The translations under genes were made by a program, and so were the position numbers. The notes below the pieces were generated by a model. The model had not been told where the DNA came from and did not search any database. It saw only the letters and a program-made list of their open reading frames with translations. From the NCBI GenBank assembly GCA_946537305.1, contig CAMNFR010000003.1, positions 38,535-102,534 of the forward strand: 64,000 nucleotides of DNA. The letters are read 5' to 3'. This document shows, piece by piece, positions 1-9,186 of this stretch (the stretch's first letter is position 1; the number at the start of each line of letters is the position of its first letter). Source of the DNA: an uncultured Lachnospiraceae bacterium. GTDB taxonomy: Bacteria > Bacillota > Clostridia > Lachnospirales > Lachnospiraceae.

Positions 1-2
1 CT

Positions 3-1163
3 TCGTATGCTTATATGTTTACTGTTGAGGCATATGCAATCGGGTTATTACTTGCTGTGATGACGGTTTATACGGCTGCATCATTACGAAAGAAGGGCGT
101 CCGTATTATTGTACCGGTAGTGCTGCTGGTTCTTTCATTGGGAATTTACCAGGCATACTTGCCAATCGTGGTTAGTTATTTTTTAATATTGGTACTACAG
201 AAAGCATTAAATATAAAGCCAGAGGATATTAAAACTGTTCTGTTTGATGGTATACGATATGTTTTTATTATCATTGTTGGCGGACTCTTATATTTTGTGA
301 TTACAAAAAGGGTGTTGATATTATTCGATACCCAATTTAATTCAATTGCTTCAGATGCCATGGGCTGGCAAGATCTGCTCTACAATATTGGTAATGCATA
401 TAAGTATTTTGCCTGCTTTTTTCTGAAACGAAGCTTTAGCTTGATTGCTCCCGGTTTGTCGCAGGCTATACATCTTGTTTGCGGGGGGTTAACGATAGCA
501 CTGCTTTTGAAGTCGTGCATCAGAATCGGAAATACAAAGGTAAATGCAATTATTATATTGTTGATCGGCCTGTTCCCGCTTGCTGTTAATTCATTGTTTA
601 TTGTTATAAAGCCGAAGTATCTGGGGACAATGGAGTCATATGGCTTTTTTGCAGTATATGTTCTTGCGGCCGTTCTGATGGAGGCGAATTCATCAAAAAC
701 CGCGGCACATGAGTGGGTCAGAAAAATAATGGTTGCATCGATGGTTTTGGTTATTACTGTCAATGTTTACACGGCTAACAGGTGCTGGCTGCAAATGGAG
801 TTTGCCTATGAGAACATGAAAGCGACGTATTCAACGATTATTACACAGGTTAATATGATGCCGGGATTTGATGAGAACAGTAAAATTGTTTTTGTGGGAG
901 AATTGCCGGACAACCAATCATTAGAGCCGTTTTTTGATGAACCTGAGCTGGAAGGGATTCCTTATTCGTTGTTGAATATTTATTCCAGGGAGTATTTTTT
1001 AAAGAGGTATTTGAATTGTAATATTCCGATGGGCAGTATAGACGAAGTTCAGGACGAGGAGATACTTAAAGGAATTCAGGACATGAACTGTTATCCGTAT
1101 TATGGATATATATCTATGCGAAATCATTTGATTATAGTAAAACTTGGTGAAATGATGCAGTAG
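3..1163 (+). CDS. GtrII-type polytopic membrane glycosyltransferase, 5' end cut by window edge
   Basis: The reading frame is open to the left edge, so the true start lies outside the window; the first ATG inside is at 15. The protein is strongly hydrophobic, with about eight membrane segments over the first 260 residues, then a soluble tail of about 120 residues. A GIYQAYLP segment in a membrane helix near residue 45 resembles the GtrII/glucosyl-transferase family, which moves glucose from undecaprenyl-phosphate-glucose to surface glycans outside the membrane. It sits next to a Wzz-like gene, which fits surface polysaccharide modification. The DNA is AT-rich compared with the rest of the window. 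The family call is by eye; the sugar and acceptor are unknown. Confidence 0.6.
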   Translation, partial: SYAYMFTVEAYAIGLLLAVMTVYTAASLRKKGVRIIVPVVLLVLSLGIYQAYLPIVVSYFLILVLQKALNIKPEDIKTVLFDGIRYVFIIIVGGLLYFVITKRVLILFDTQFNSIASDAMGWQDLLYNIGNAYKYFACFFLKRSFSLIAPGLSQAIHLVCGGLTIALLLKSCIRIGNTKVNAIIILLIGLFPLAVNSLFIVIKPKYLGTMESYGFFAVYVLAAVLMEANSSKTAAHEWVRKIMVASMVLVITVNVYTANRCWLQMEFAYENMKATYSTIITQVNMMPGFDENSKIVFVGELPDNQSLEPFFDEPELEGIPYSLLNIYSREYFLKRYLNCNIPMGSIDEVQDEEILKGIQDMNCYPYYGYISMRNHLIIVKLGEMMQ

Positions 1164-1359
1164 CATTCTGCCTGTTTTTTCACGGGATATGGCGGATGTA
1201 GTTACTGAGTCAGCCTTATACAGCGGATTATAAATGAGGTTGTGCTTGAAATACAAAATCATCTGCGATATCATGTTTTAAGGCATGTAATTAAGCCTGG
1301 AACGGTAATTAGTCTGATGATGTAACAGCAGTAGGAATTTTGGAAAAAGTGAGGAGTGT

Positions 1360-2838
1360 ATGAGCAAAAGAGGAGATACATATAGAGGAACGGATTTTAT
1401 GATAGATCTTTCTGACCTGCTGGCGCAGCTCTTCTACAACTGGAAGTGGATTCTTGTGGTGGGAGTAATAGGTATGGCTGCAGGGATGGGATGTTATTTA
1501 TTTGCATCCCAGAATCAGGGCGCTAAGAAGATTTCACAGGAAGATATTGAGGCGGCACGCGCTTTGCTTCCAGAGGATGCGGCATCCAATGTAGAGCAAC
1601 TGCATATTCAATACGAATCTTATATTGCCTACCGAAAAGAACTACAATCATATTTGTCAGATTCGTTATATAAAAAGGAGGATTTTGCCGGAAATGTTGG
1701 GCTTACCTCTATTTATTATGTAAATTCAGTTGTTTCGGGCTATAATTTGGTTTTGGCACAGGTGGCATTAGGCACCAGTGAGTACGAGAAAATAGCAGAA
1801 ATTCTTAACAAAGATATCTCCACAATGGATGATGTATATCGAAGAGTCAGTGTCGGAGAAGTGGTACGTACGAAAGAAAATGGTGTGTCGCTATCGGATG
1901 TGAATGTAAATCTTGAGGAGGCCGAAGCTAAAGAAAAGAAAACGATGCTCCTTCAAGTGGATATTGTGGCGGAAAATCAAGAACAGGCCAATGCAGTGCT
2001 GGAGGTTGTTGAAGAAGCCTTATCCAGACAAATACAGTCTTTGCAGGAGATTGACCCTGAAGCGGGGATGAAAAATCTGGGGAAAACATTTACCACTGAC
2101 GTATCTGAATTTTTGGACAAAAGGCAGAACAATGCTGTCAACTATTTAAATACAGTGAATAATCAGATAGCAGAGTTGCAATCACGTTATGTAGAGCCAC
2201 TGGAATCAGACGAAAAAAGTTATTACAATTTGTTGAAAAAATATTCTGAACAGGACACAATGCCGATTAAAGAAAAGTCTCTTTTACTGTTTTTGCTCAT
2301 TGGAGCAATTCTGGGAGTAGTTCTTTCAGGCGCGTTTATGGTGCTTAGATATATTTTCGACGGAACCGTAAAGAGCGGCAACGAATTGGCATATATTTCG
2401 GGTGATAGTTATTTAGATACATTATATCGAAAAAAGAGAGGATTCCATTTATTTGGTGGAATCTCACGGCTGCTAATGGGAGCGCTCGTTGAAGAAGAAT
2501 CTCATCAAATCAATATGCTGGAGGTAGATCTTGAAATAAAAGTAAAAAAGATGGGCTGTCATTCAGTATATATGGTGTGTGAAAAAAATAATGACTGGGG
2601 AAATGATATCGGAACAAAAGTCCAGAAAGGTCTGCAGCATAATAACTCAAATTTAACCTTACAAATAGGAGATCCGTTGGAAGATTCCGAGGATCGTGAG
2701 GTTTTCTCGCAGGCGGAAGCGGTGGTTTTGCTTGTTCGATTAAAAAAGACCTCCCGCAGGGAGATGTTAACATGGATTAAACTTTGCCAGAGATATGGGC
2801 TGCAGGTTGCTGGTATTGTGGCACTAGATGAATGTTGA
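1360..2838 (+). CDS. Wzz/CpsC-like polysaccharide chain-length (co-polymerase) protein
   Basis: 492 residues with a cytoplasmic N-terminus, a membrane helix at about residues 28-50 (YNWKWILVVGVIGMAAG), a long, coiled-coil-rich extracellular domain to about residue 305, and a second helix at about 308-330. This two-helix layout with a large external domain is that of Wzz/CpsC proteins, which set polymer length. A cytoplasmic C-terminal part of about 160 residues follows, roughly where BY-kinase-like domains occur in related proteins, but I see no Walker A motif, so it is probably not a kinase. GAGGAG precedes the ATG at a good distance. A terminator directly downstream closes the transcript. 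Confidence 0.65.
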   Translation: MSKRGDTYRGTDFMIDLSDLLAQLFYNWKWILVVGVIGMAAGMGCYLFASQNQGAKKISQEDIEAARALLPEDAASNVEQLHIQYESYIAYRKELQSYLSDSLYKKEDFAGNVGLTSIYYVNSVVSGYNLVLAQVALGTSEYEKIAEILNKDISTMDDVYRRVSVGEVVRTKENGVSLSDVNVNLEEAEAKEKKTMLLQVDIVAENQEQANAVLEVVEEALSRQIQSLQEIDPEAGMKNLGKTFTTDVSEFLDKRQNNAVNYLNTVNNQIAELQSRYVEPLESDEKSYYNLLKKYSEQDTMPIKEKSLLLFLLIGAILGVVLSGAFMVLRYIFDGTVKSGNELAYISGDSYLDTLYRKKRGFHLFGGISRLLMGALVEEESHQINMLEVDLEIKVKKMGCHSVYMVCEKNNDWGNDIGTKVQKGLQHNNSNLTLQIGDPLEDSEDREVFSQAEAVVLLVRLKKTSRREMLTWIKLCQRYGLQVAGIVALDEC

Positions 2839-2845
2839 TATCAGA

Positions 2846-2901
2846 AAGAAGACGACGTTCGACCCGTAAAGAGGTGTCGGACCTCGTCTTTTGCGGTTTT
2901 T
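2846..2901 (+). terminator. Rho-independent terminator after the Wzz-like gene
   Basis: A stem with arms AAGACGA (2849-2855) and TCGTCTT (2884-2890) continues inward with further, partly G-U, pairs, and is followed by T-rich sequence at 2889-2892 and 2897-2901. It lies eight bases after the stop codon. Confidence 0.75.
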
Positions 2902-2983
2902 AATTAATGCTGGATAAGAGTATAATAGTTTGTTGAAACGATGGTATTAGTATAATTCGTTGTGTAATAAGGAGTTCAAATCT

Positions 2984-4792
2984 ATGCAGGCAATTATTTT
3001 AGCGGCGGGAATGGGTAAACGCTTAAAAGAGCTGACTCAGAATAATACGAAGTGCATGGTCAAAGTCAATGGTGTAACGCTCATAGACAGAATGCTTCAT
3101 CAGATTGAAAAACAGCATCTTTCGCGTATTATCATTGTTGTTGGCTATGAAGGAAAGAAATTGATCGATTATATCGGGACGCTCGATATTCAGACGCCTA
3201 TTATTTACATCAACAACCCAATCTATGATAAAACTAACAACATCTATTCACTTGCACTTGCTAAAGACTGGCTCTGCAAAGATGATACACTTCTATTTGA
3301 ATCAGATCTGATTTTTGAGGATTCTGTTTTAGATGCCCTTGTTAATGATCCGCGTGAAACACTTGCTTTAGTCGACAAGTACGAGTCCTGGATGGATGGA
3401 ACATGCGTAAAGCTCGGGGATGATGACAGTATCGAGGCATTTGTCCCAGGTAAGAAATTTAGGTTTAATGAGATTAAGGATTATTATAAAACTGTAAATA
3501 TCTATAAATTTAGTAAACATTTTTCTGAGACCCATTATGTTCCATTCCTTGATGCCTATCAGTCTGCTTTAGGCGAGAATGAATACTATGAACAGGTGTT
3601 GCGTGTAATTACCATGTTGGATGATCCCGAAATCAAGGCAAAAAGACTTGCAGGTCAACGTTGGTATGAGATTGATGATATTCAGGACCTTGATATAGCC
3701 GAGTCGATCTTTACGCCAGACGAAGATGAGCGGGTTCGTCTTCTTCAGGGGCGATACGGCGGTTACTGGAGATATCCGAAACTGCTTGACTTTTGTTATC
3801 TGGTAAATCCTTACTTCCCTCCTAAGAAGATGAAGGATGAAATAAGAGCGAATTTTGACACCTTGCTCACAGAGTATCCTTCGGGAATGAGAGTTAACAG
3901 CCTCTTGGCTGCTAAGAATTTTGGGGTTCATCAGGAGAATATACTTGTCGGTAATGGTGCGGCTGAATTGATCAAGAGTCTGATGGGATATCTCGATGGA
4001 AAAGTAGGTTTTATTCGCCCGACATTTGATGAATATCCGAATCGGTATACAAGAGAGAATTCTGTAGATTTTACTCCGGATAACAGAGATTATTCATATA
4101 CAGCTGATGATCTGATGGCATTCTTTGAAGACAAGAATATTTCAAACCTGATAGTTGTTAACCCTGAGAATCCGAGTGGAAACTATATTCCTAAGAAGGA
4201 TTTGCTTATACTGAGTGATTGGAGTAAGAAAAAAGGAATTCGGCTTGTAATCGATGAGTCTTTCGTGGATTTTGCAGATGAACCCAATAACACATTGATT
4301 GACCAGACGATTCTTGAGAAAAATCCGCATCTTTTTGTGATGAAGAGTATCTCAAAATCCTATGGCGTACCCGGCCTCCGTCTTGGAGTCCTTGCATCCG
4401 GTAATGCAGCTATAATCGGCGCTATGAAAAAGGATGTAGCCATCTGGAATATTAACTCTTTTGGTGAGTTCTATATGCAGATTGAAGAGAAATACAAGAA
4501 GGATTATCAGGCTGCATTAGTTAAGATTAGAACTGAACGAGATAGATTTCAGCGCGAACTTGCTAAGATTAAGGGGGTTCGAGTAATACCTTCTCAAGCC
4601 AACTTCGTAATGGTTGAATTGGATGAGAGTATTTCTCCCAAGGAACTTCTGAAGACGTTACTTATAAAGCATGATCTGTTGATTAAAGAACTGACCACAA
4701 AAACAAATGGTAGGAATTATCTCAGATTGGCAATCCGGAATACTGAAGACAATAATGTTTTGATCAGAGCATTAAAAGAAGAATTGGATTAA
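2984..4792 (+). CDS. Fused nucleotidyltransferase (LicC/PntC-like) and class I/II PLP aminotransferase
   Basis: 602 residues in two parts. Residues 1-235 are a LicC-like nucleotidyltransferase with the signature LAAGMGKRL near the N-terminus and the family pattern NPIYDKTNNIYSL. Residues 260-600 are a fold-type I PLP enzyme of the HisC/CobD kind, with ENPSGNYI, VIDESFVDF and the PLP lysine K458 in SISKSYGVPGLRLG. LicC relatives form CDP-choline; PntC forms CMP-2-aminoethylphosphonate, and PntC-transaminase fusions are known, though with a PhnW-type transaminase. Here the partner is of another class, so the amino compound made and activated is uncertain. The start chosen is ATG 2984, nine bases after AAGGAG; a TTG at 2960 is also in frame. 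Confidence 0.75.
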   Translation: MQAIILAAGMGKRLKELTQNNTKCMVKVNGVTLIDRMLHQIEKQHLSRIIIVVGYEGKKLIDYIGTLDIQTPIIYINNPIYDKTNNIYSLALAKDWLCKDDTLLFESDLIFEDSVLDALVNDPRETLALVDKYESWMDGTCVKLGDDDSIEAFVPGKKFRFNEIKDYYKTVNIYKFSKHFSETHYVPFLDAYQSALGENEYYEQVLRVITMLDDPEIKAKRLAGQRWYEIDDIQDLDIAESIFTPDEDERVRLLQGRYGGYWRYPKLLDFCYLVNPYFPPKKMKDEIRANFDTLLTEYPSGMRVNSLLAAKNFGVHQENILVGNGAAELIKSLMGYLDGKVGFIRPTFDEYPNRYTRENSVDFTPDNRDYSYTADDLMAFFEDKNISNLIVVNPENPSGNYIPKKDLLILSDWSKKKGIRLVIDESFVDFADEPNNTLIDQTILEKNPHLFVMKSISKSYGVPGLRLGVLASGNAAIIGAMKKDVAIWNINSFGEFYMQIEEKYKKDYQAALVKIRTERDRFQRELAKIKGVRVIPSQANFVMVELDESISPKELLKTLLIKHDLLIKELTTKTNGRNYLRLAIRNTEDNNVLIRALKEELD

Positions 4793-4793
4793 A

Positions 4794-5294
4794 GAAAGAT
4801 TTTTTGAAACAGCAGAACTGTTCATTGAAAGGTTCAAGGAATTCGATAATCTTCATTTTACAATTGTTGATTCAGTCGAAGAAGTGGTTAAGGGCATGGA
4901 TGTCATCGTTTCATGCGCAACCTATTTTGAGAATGATATTGCATCCGATGATTGGTTTGATGAAGGGGTGCTTGTCGTTCCTGTACATACCAGAGGGTTC
5001 ACCAATTGCGACTTGTTTTTTGATAAAGTTTTTGCTGATGACACGGGGCATGTTGACCATTTTAAAAACTTCAAAAAATTCAGATACTATGCCGAGGTCA
5101 GTGATGTGGTTACAGGCAAATCGGAAGGACGCGAAAATGATAAAGAAAGAATCTTAGCTTACAATATAGGTGTTTCTATTCATGACGTCAATTATGCTGC
5201 ACACATCTATCAGATGCTTTCTGAGAGACCGGAGACTTTTGAAAAGTTGACTGATGCGAATATGGGAGATCCAACAGAAAAATTCTGGGTATAA
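4794..5294 (+). pseudogene. Truncated ornithine cyclodeaminase/mu-crystallin-like remnant
   Basis: The frame downstream of the aminotransferase fusion encodes only the C-terminal half of an ornithine-cyclodeaminase/mu-crystallin-like NAD(P)-binding protein: KGMDVIVSCATYFEND, then DWFDEGVLVVPVHTRG and a tail ending in ILAYNIGVSIHDV. The N-terminal half, including most of the Rossmann fold, is missing, and homologous sequence runs upstream of the first ATG (4884) with no start and no ribosome site. The frame actually overlaps the end of the preceding gene. I infer that a deletion fused the end of the aminotransferase gene to the middle of this one. Translation from 4884 is possible, but the product would lack an active site. 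Confidence 0.6.
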
Positions 5295-5399
5295 GACTTT
5301 AGGTGTATGATATTTACCTGAAATGGGAAGCCGTCAGGCTTTCAGAGGAATTATGTATGACGCGCTACATGTTTGAGTTTCTAACGTATATCGAAAAGA

Positions 5400-5612
5400 A
5401 TGGCAATAGGATATCTTTCTGATGAAGATATGAAGGCGCAGGCATTGGCAGCGATAGGAAATTGCCAGTATTTATATACGGCTAAACAAAGTGATGAGCA
5501 GAAAGAGCATCTCGCCGAGCTGCTTCCGGAAGGGGAGGATTGGGAGGAAAAGACCCTTTACCGGATCACTAATTCAGACGGAGCAATAGAGTTGATCAAG
5601 GTAGATGACTGA
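5400..5612 (+). CDS. Small unrecognised ORF, perhaps a degraded gene end
   Basis: A 70-residue acidic, soluble frame with no family I recognise and no convincing ribosome site before ATG 5400. Another short frame begins at ATG 5357 and stops at 5422; joining the two with a frameshift near 5400-5420 would give one continuous protein of about 85 residues. This suggests either a frameshifted gene or a remnant, as with the truncated gene just upstream. It ends just before the acyltransferase gene. Coding status is doubtful. Confidence 0.3.
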   Translation: MAIGYLSDEDMKAQALAAIGNCQYLYTAKQSDEQKEHLAELLPEGEDWEEKTLYRITNSDGAIELIKVDD

Positions 5613-5634
5613 ATGCCCAACAGGGAGGAATGAA

Positions 5635-6714
5635 TTGAAAACAAACGACCGCAGGAAAAATTTCACAGTATCCGCCACGGACTGTTCCATCCTCAGCCGC
5701 TATCGCGCAGAAATTTACGGGGCTGCCATCCTGTGGATCATGCTGTTTCATGGCTATCTGGTAAAGGTGGAATATTTTTCCGGCATTCCTGCCTTGCAGT
5801 ATGTTGGACGTCTGATGCACTATGGAAATGCTGGGGTGGAGTGCTTCCTGTTTCTTTCCGGGATCGGCCTTTACTACTCGTATCAGAAAAACAGAGACCT
5901 GTATGCATATACAGTTCGCAGAATCAAGAAAGTCTACCCGCCGGTATGGTTGATTGGCGGAGCTTACTGGGTAGGAATGCATTTTTATGAGGGGCTCGCC
6001 TGGCGGCGCGTGGTGCTGTCTCTTTCCGGATGGGAATTTTGGTTTGATGGAAATCAGGAGATTTGGTTTGTGTCTCTGATTCTCCTCTGCTATCTGCTGT
6101 ACCCTTTTCTGTATGCCTTTTTGTACAGACCAGTGGGAGATGACGGTCATGGATCCACGGACAAGAGGGTGTTTCTTCGCGCGATGGGGCTGATGCTGGT
6201 GCTCATGATCGTTATCCTGTGTATTCGGGGAACCCCGGAAAGCAGGAAGAACTATAAAATGGTCGAGATTGCGCTGACCAGGATTCCGGTATTCGTATTG
6301 GGCTGCGGATGCGGGAAATGGGTATACGAAAAAAGAAAGATACCTGCCATTCTATGGATATTGTTTGCAGCAATGCTGGTGTTGTCATTGATTGTTCTGG
6401 AGGCTGATGTACTGCATGGTCCCTGGCGTCGATGGTGGTATATGACAGCGGGAGTGCCGCTGGTATTCTTGCTGGCGGGTTTTATGCGCTATGTGCCGGA
6501 ATGGTTGAAAGTGTTTTTGCGATTTCTGGGAAATATGTCCCTGGAACTATATGTCATGCACCTGGCGCTGAAGCGTCTGTATGAAAGAAATCTGCTGCCG
6601 GTGGCTTATCAGGCAGGCAGTGCACGAAGGTGGCTGGTAATCATAGGAATATCGATTCTTTTATCATACGTGGTAAAGAAAATAGAGGATACCATTTGTA
6701 AAAGAATTGCTTGA
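5635..6714 (+). CDS. Acyltransferase-3 family membrane O-acyltransferase
   Basis: About 360 residues with roughly ten membrane helices. The N-terminal part shows the acyltransferase-3 hallmarks: an Arg/Glu-containing first helix (YRAEIYGAAILWIMLFHGY), then GNAGVECFLFLSGIGLYYS and a short basic loop RRIKKVYPPVW. Family members move acetyl or other acyl groups across the membrane onto sugars (OatA, WecH and similar). The start is a choice: TTG 5635 has GGGAGG at 5623-5628 at the right distance, while ATG 5605 overlaps the previous frame and has only a weak site. Downstream genes follow closely. The acyl donor and acceptor cannot be read from the sequence. Confidence 0.75.
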   Translation: MKTNDRRKNFTVSATDCSILSRYRAEIYGAAILWIMLFHGYLVKVEYFSGIPALQYVGRLMHYGNAGVECFLFLSGIGLYYSYQKNRDLYAYTVRRIKKVYPPVWLIGGAYWVGMHFYEGLAWRRVVLSLSGWEFWFDGNQEIWFVSLILLCYLLYPFLYAFLYRPVGDDGHGSTDKRVFLRAMGLMLVLMIVILCIRGTPESRKNYKMVEIALTRIPVFVLGCGCGKWVYEKRKIPAILWILFAAMLVLSLIVLEADVLHGPWRRWWYMTAGVPLVFLLAGFMRYVPEWLKVFLRFLGNMSLELYVMHLALKRLYERNLLPVAYQAGSARRWLVIIGISILLSYVVKKIEDTICKRIA

Positions 6715-6753
6715 TGTATCTGCCAAGATATGATGATCAGGGAGAAGAAACCA

Positions 6754-8079
6754 ATGAAAAACCCCATGCTTTTAATGATGGAAAAACGAAGGAACGGCAT
6801 TCACTGCGGCGTTCCTTCGTTTTGCTGCGCGAATAAACTGGTGATTGAGGCGATTTTGGAGCAGTCTCAGCGTTTTGATGATATGGTCTTGATTGAAGCC
6901 ACCTCCAATCAGGTCAATCAGTTTGGCGGGTATATGGGTATGACGCCGGAGCAGTTCCGGGAATATACCTACAGTATTGCGGACCGGATCGGCTTTGACC
7001 GGGAGAAGATTATTCTGGGCGGAGATCACATGGGGCCGCTGCCATGGTGCGATCGTCCGGCGGAGGAGGCTATGGCAGAGGCCCGCAAACTGGTGCGGCT
7101 TTGCGTACTGGCCGGATACCGGAAGATCCACCTGGATACCAGCATGAAGCTGGGGGATGATGCTGCGGACCAGCGCCTTTCTGACGAAGTCATCGCGGAA
7201 CGCGGGGCGGAGCTGTACGCCGTGTGCGAGCAGGCCTTTGCAGAACTGCAGCAGACGGAACCGGAAGCCGTTCATCCGGTCTATGTGATCGGCAGTGAGG
7301 TGCCGATTCCGGGCGGGGCACAGGCGGAAGAAGGCTTGAAGGTGACCAGAGTTTCTGATTTTGAAAACACCATTCTTACCTATCGGCGTGTCTTCCGGGA
7401 GCGGGGGCTTTCAGATGCCTGGGATCAGGGACATATAATAGCCATTGTGGTGCAGCCCGGCGTGGAGTTTGGGGAACATGGTATTCATCCTTATGACCGC
7501 CTGGAGGCAGCCTCACTCTGCCGTGCACTGCGGCAATATCCGGATCTTGTGTTTGAAGGACATTCTACGGATTATCAGTCTCCTACCAAGTTAAAGGAAA
7601 TGGTGGAAGACGGAATAGCCATTATTAAGGTGGGACCGGCGCTCACCTATGCCGTGCGGGAAGCTATTTTCGCCCTCAGCCGTATGGAGGAGGAATTGAT
7701 TCCGGAAGAGAAACGTGCGCACTTTGTGGAGACATTAGAGGCCGTCATGGTAGAAAATCCAAAAGACTGGCAGAAACACTACCACGGAACAGAGCAGGAA
7801 AAGGCGCTCTCCCGCAAATATAGCTTTTCGGACCGCAGCCGCTATTATTTTATTCATCCGAAAGTAGAGGCGGCTATGGAAAAGCTGTTTGCCAATATTG
7901 ATGAAACGGACATACCGCTGGGAATGCTGCACCAGTACATGCCGTCTCAATATGCCAAGGTGCGAGATGGCCGGCTGGTACCTAAAGCCCGGGAACTGGT
8001 GAAGGATGCGGTTGTATCCGTGGTGGATGACTATAATTATGCAGTGAAGTATAATTATATGATCGGCGGGATCTTCTGA
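6754..8079 (+). CDS. gatZ: GatZ/KbaZ-family protein: tagatose-bisphosphate aldolase subunit or tagatose-6-phosphate epimerase
   Basis: 441 residues that match the GatZ/KbaZ pattern along the whole length: LIEATSNQVNQFGGYMGM, IILGGDHMGPLPW, YRKIHLDTSM and FEGHSTDYQ. In enterobacteria the protein is the non-catalytic partner of the aldolase GatY/KbaY. As I recall, stand-alone relatives act as tagatose-6-phosphate 4-epimerases. No GatY-like aldolase is visible here, and the next gene is a galactitol-phosphate-dehydrogenase-like enzyme, so I infer a biosynthetic role: fructose-6-phosphate to tagatose-6-phosphate, then reduction. ATG 6754 is preceded by GGAGAAG with a six-base gap. The gene is four bases or so from its partner's leader and very likely co-transcribed. 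Confidence 0.8.
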   Translation: MKNPMLLMMEKRRNGIHCGVPSFCCANKLVIEAILEQSQRFDDMVLIEATSNQVNQFGGYMGMTPEQFREYTYSIADRIGFDREKIILGGDHMGPLPWCDRPAEEAMAEARKLVRLCVLAGYRKIHLDTSMKLGDDAADQRLSDEVIAERGAELYAVCEQAFAELQQTEPEAVHPVYVIGSEVPIPGGAQAEEGLKVTRVSDFENTILTYRRVFRERGLSDAWDQGHIIAIVVQPGVEFGEHGIHPYDRLEAASLCRALRQYPDLVFEGHSTDYQSPTKLKEMVEDGIAIIKVGPALTYAVREAIFALSRMEEELIPEEKRAHFVETLEAVMVENPKDWQKHYHGTEQEKALSRKYSFSDRSRYYFIHPKVEAAMEKLFANIDETDIPLGMLHQYMPSQYAKVRDGRLVPKARELVKDAVVSVVDDYNYAVKYNYMIGGIF

Positions 8080-8103
8080 TTTTTGATGGACAGGAGTAGG
8101 ATT

Positions 8104-9177
8104 ATGAAAGCGGTTGTTTGCTACGGGGATGGTGTGGTAAAATATGATAAGGTGCCGGAACCGGAAATGCGGCCGGATGAGGTAAAGATTGCGGTGCGCG
8201 CCTGCGGCATCTGTGGGAGCGATATTCCGCGGGTCATGGCCAGAGGGGCGCATTCGTATCCGATCATTCTGGGGCATGAGTTTGCGGGCGAGATTGCAGA
8301 ACTGGGGGCGGAGGTCAACCGGACTGCTTTTGCTGCGGGCGGAAAGATGTTATCCGTGGGAGACCGGGTGACAGCGGCGCCGCTGATTCCCTGTCATACC
8401 TGCCCTTCGTGCAGGCAGGGGCATTACAGTCTGTGCGAACATTACAGTTTTATCGGATCCAGACAGCCGGGGGCTATGGCGGAATATGTAACGGTGCCTG
8501 CCGCGAATGTAGTCATTCTTCCGGCAGGTGTGACCTGGCGGCAGGGTGCTCTGTTTGAGCCGTCCACGGTATCGCTGCATGCGCTGCGACTGACAGATTT
8601 TCAGCCCGGTAAGAGTGTGGCTGTGCTGGGGGGCGGTACCATGGGAATCTTTGCCCTGCAGTGGGCCAGGATTCTGGGGGCGTCGAAAGTTGTGGTTCTG
8701 GGACGGGACAGAAAACACCTGGAACTGCCGGCCCGGCTTGGAGCGGATGCTGTAATCAGTACGCTTACGCCGGATTATCTGCAGCAAGCCATGGATCTGA
8801 CCGATGGAAGGGGATATGATTATGTCTTTGAGGCTGCAGGTGCAGTGGAGACGTTAAAGCTTTCTTTTGCACTGGCGGCAAAAAGGGCCAGGGTGTGTAT
8901 GATAGGAACGCCGACGCGGGAGATGTGCTTTTCTGTGCGGGAATGGGAACAGCTGAATCGGAAGGAAATGTATGTCACTGGCTCCTGGATGTCTTATTCT
9001 GCTCCGTTCCCCGGGGAAGAATGGCGCATGACAGGAGAGCAGCTGGCCTCCGGGGCCATGCAGACACCCGTAGAAATGTTTGCCGGTATATATCCCATGC
9101 AGGAGGCGGCGCAGGCATTTGAGCGCTTTCGGGACAGAAGTAATGTAAAGGGGAGGATTCTGCTGGAAAACAGCTAA
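8104..9177 (+). CDS. Zinc-dependent medium-chain dehydrogenase, galactitol-1-phosphate 5-dehydrogenase-like
   Basis: 357 residues of the MDR family. The catalytic zinc site is CGICGSD with GHEFAGEI, the structural zinc cysteines are in CHTCPSCRQGHYSLC, and the cofactor site is VLGGGTMGIFALQWA. This architecture fits sorbitol/galactitol-phosphate dehydrogenases such as GatD, which interconvert galactitol-1-phosphate and tagatose-6-phosphate. It follows the GatZ-like gene and precedes LicD and two CTP transferases, so I infer it reduces a ketose phosphate to an alditol phosphate for CDP activation. ATG 8104 has CAGGAG seven bases upstream; an in-frame ATG at 8083 is less well placed. Substrate is inferred from context only. 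Confidence 0.7.
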   Translation: MKAVVCYGDGVVKYDKVPEPEMRPDEVKIAVRACGICGSDIPRVMARGAHSYPIILGHEFAGEIAELGAEVNRTAFAAGGKMLSVGDRVTAAPLIPCHTCPSCRQGHYSLCEHYSFIGSRQPGAMAEYVTVPAANVVILPAGVTWRQGALFEPSTVSLHALRLTDFQPGKSVAVLGGGTMGIFALQWARILGASKVVVLGRDRKHLELPARLGADAVISTLTPDYLQQAMDLTDGRGYDYVFEAAGAVETLKLSFALAAKRARVCMIGTPTREMCFSVREWEQLNRKEMYVTGSWMSYSAPFPGEEWRMTGEQLASGAMQTPVEMFAGIYPMQEAAQAFERFRDRSNVKGRILLENS

Positions 9178-9186
9178 GGAAAAGTC

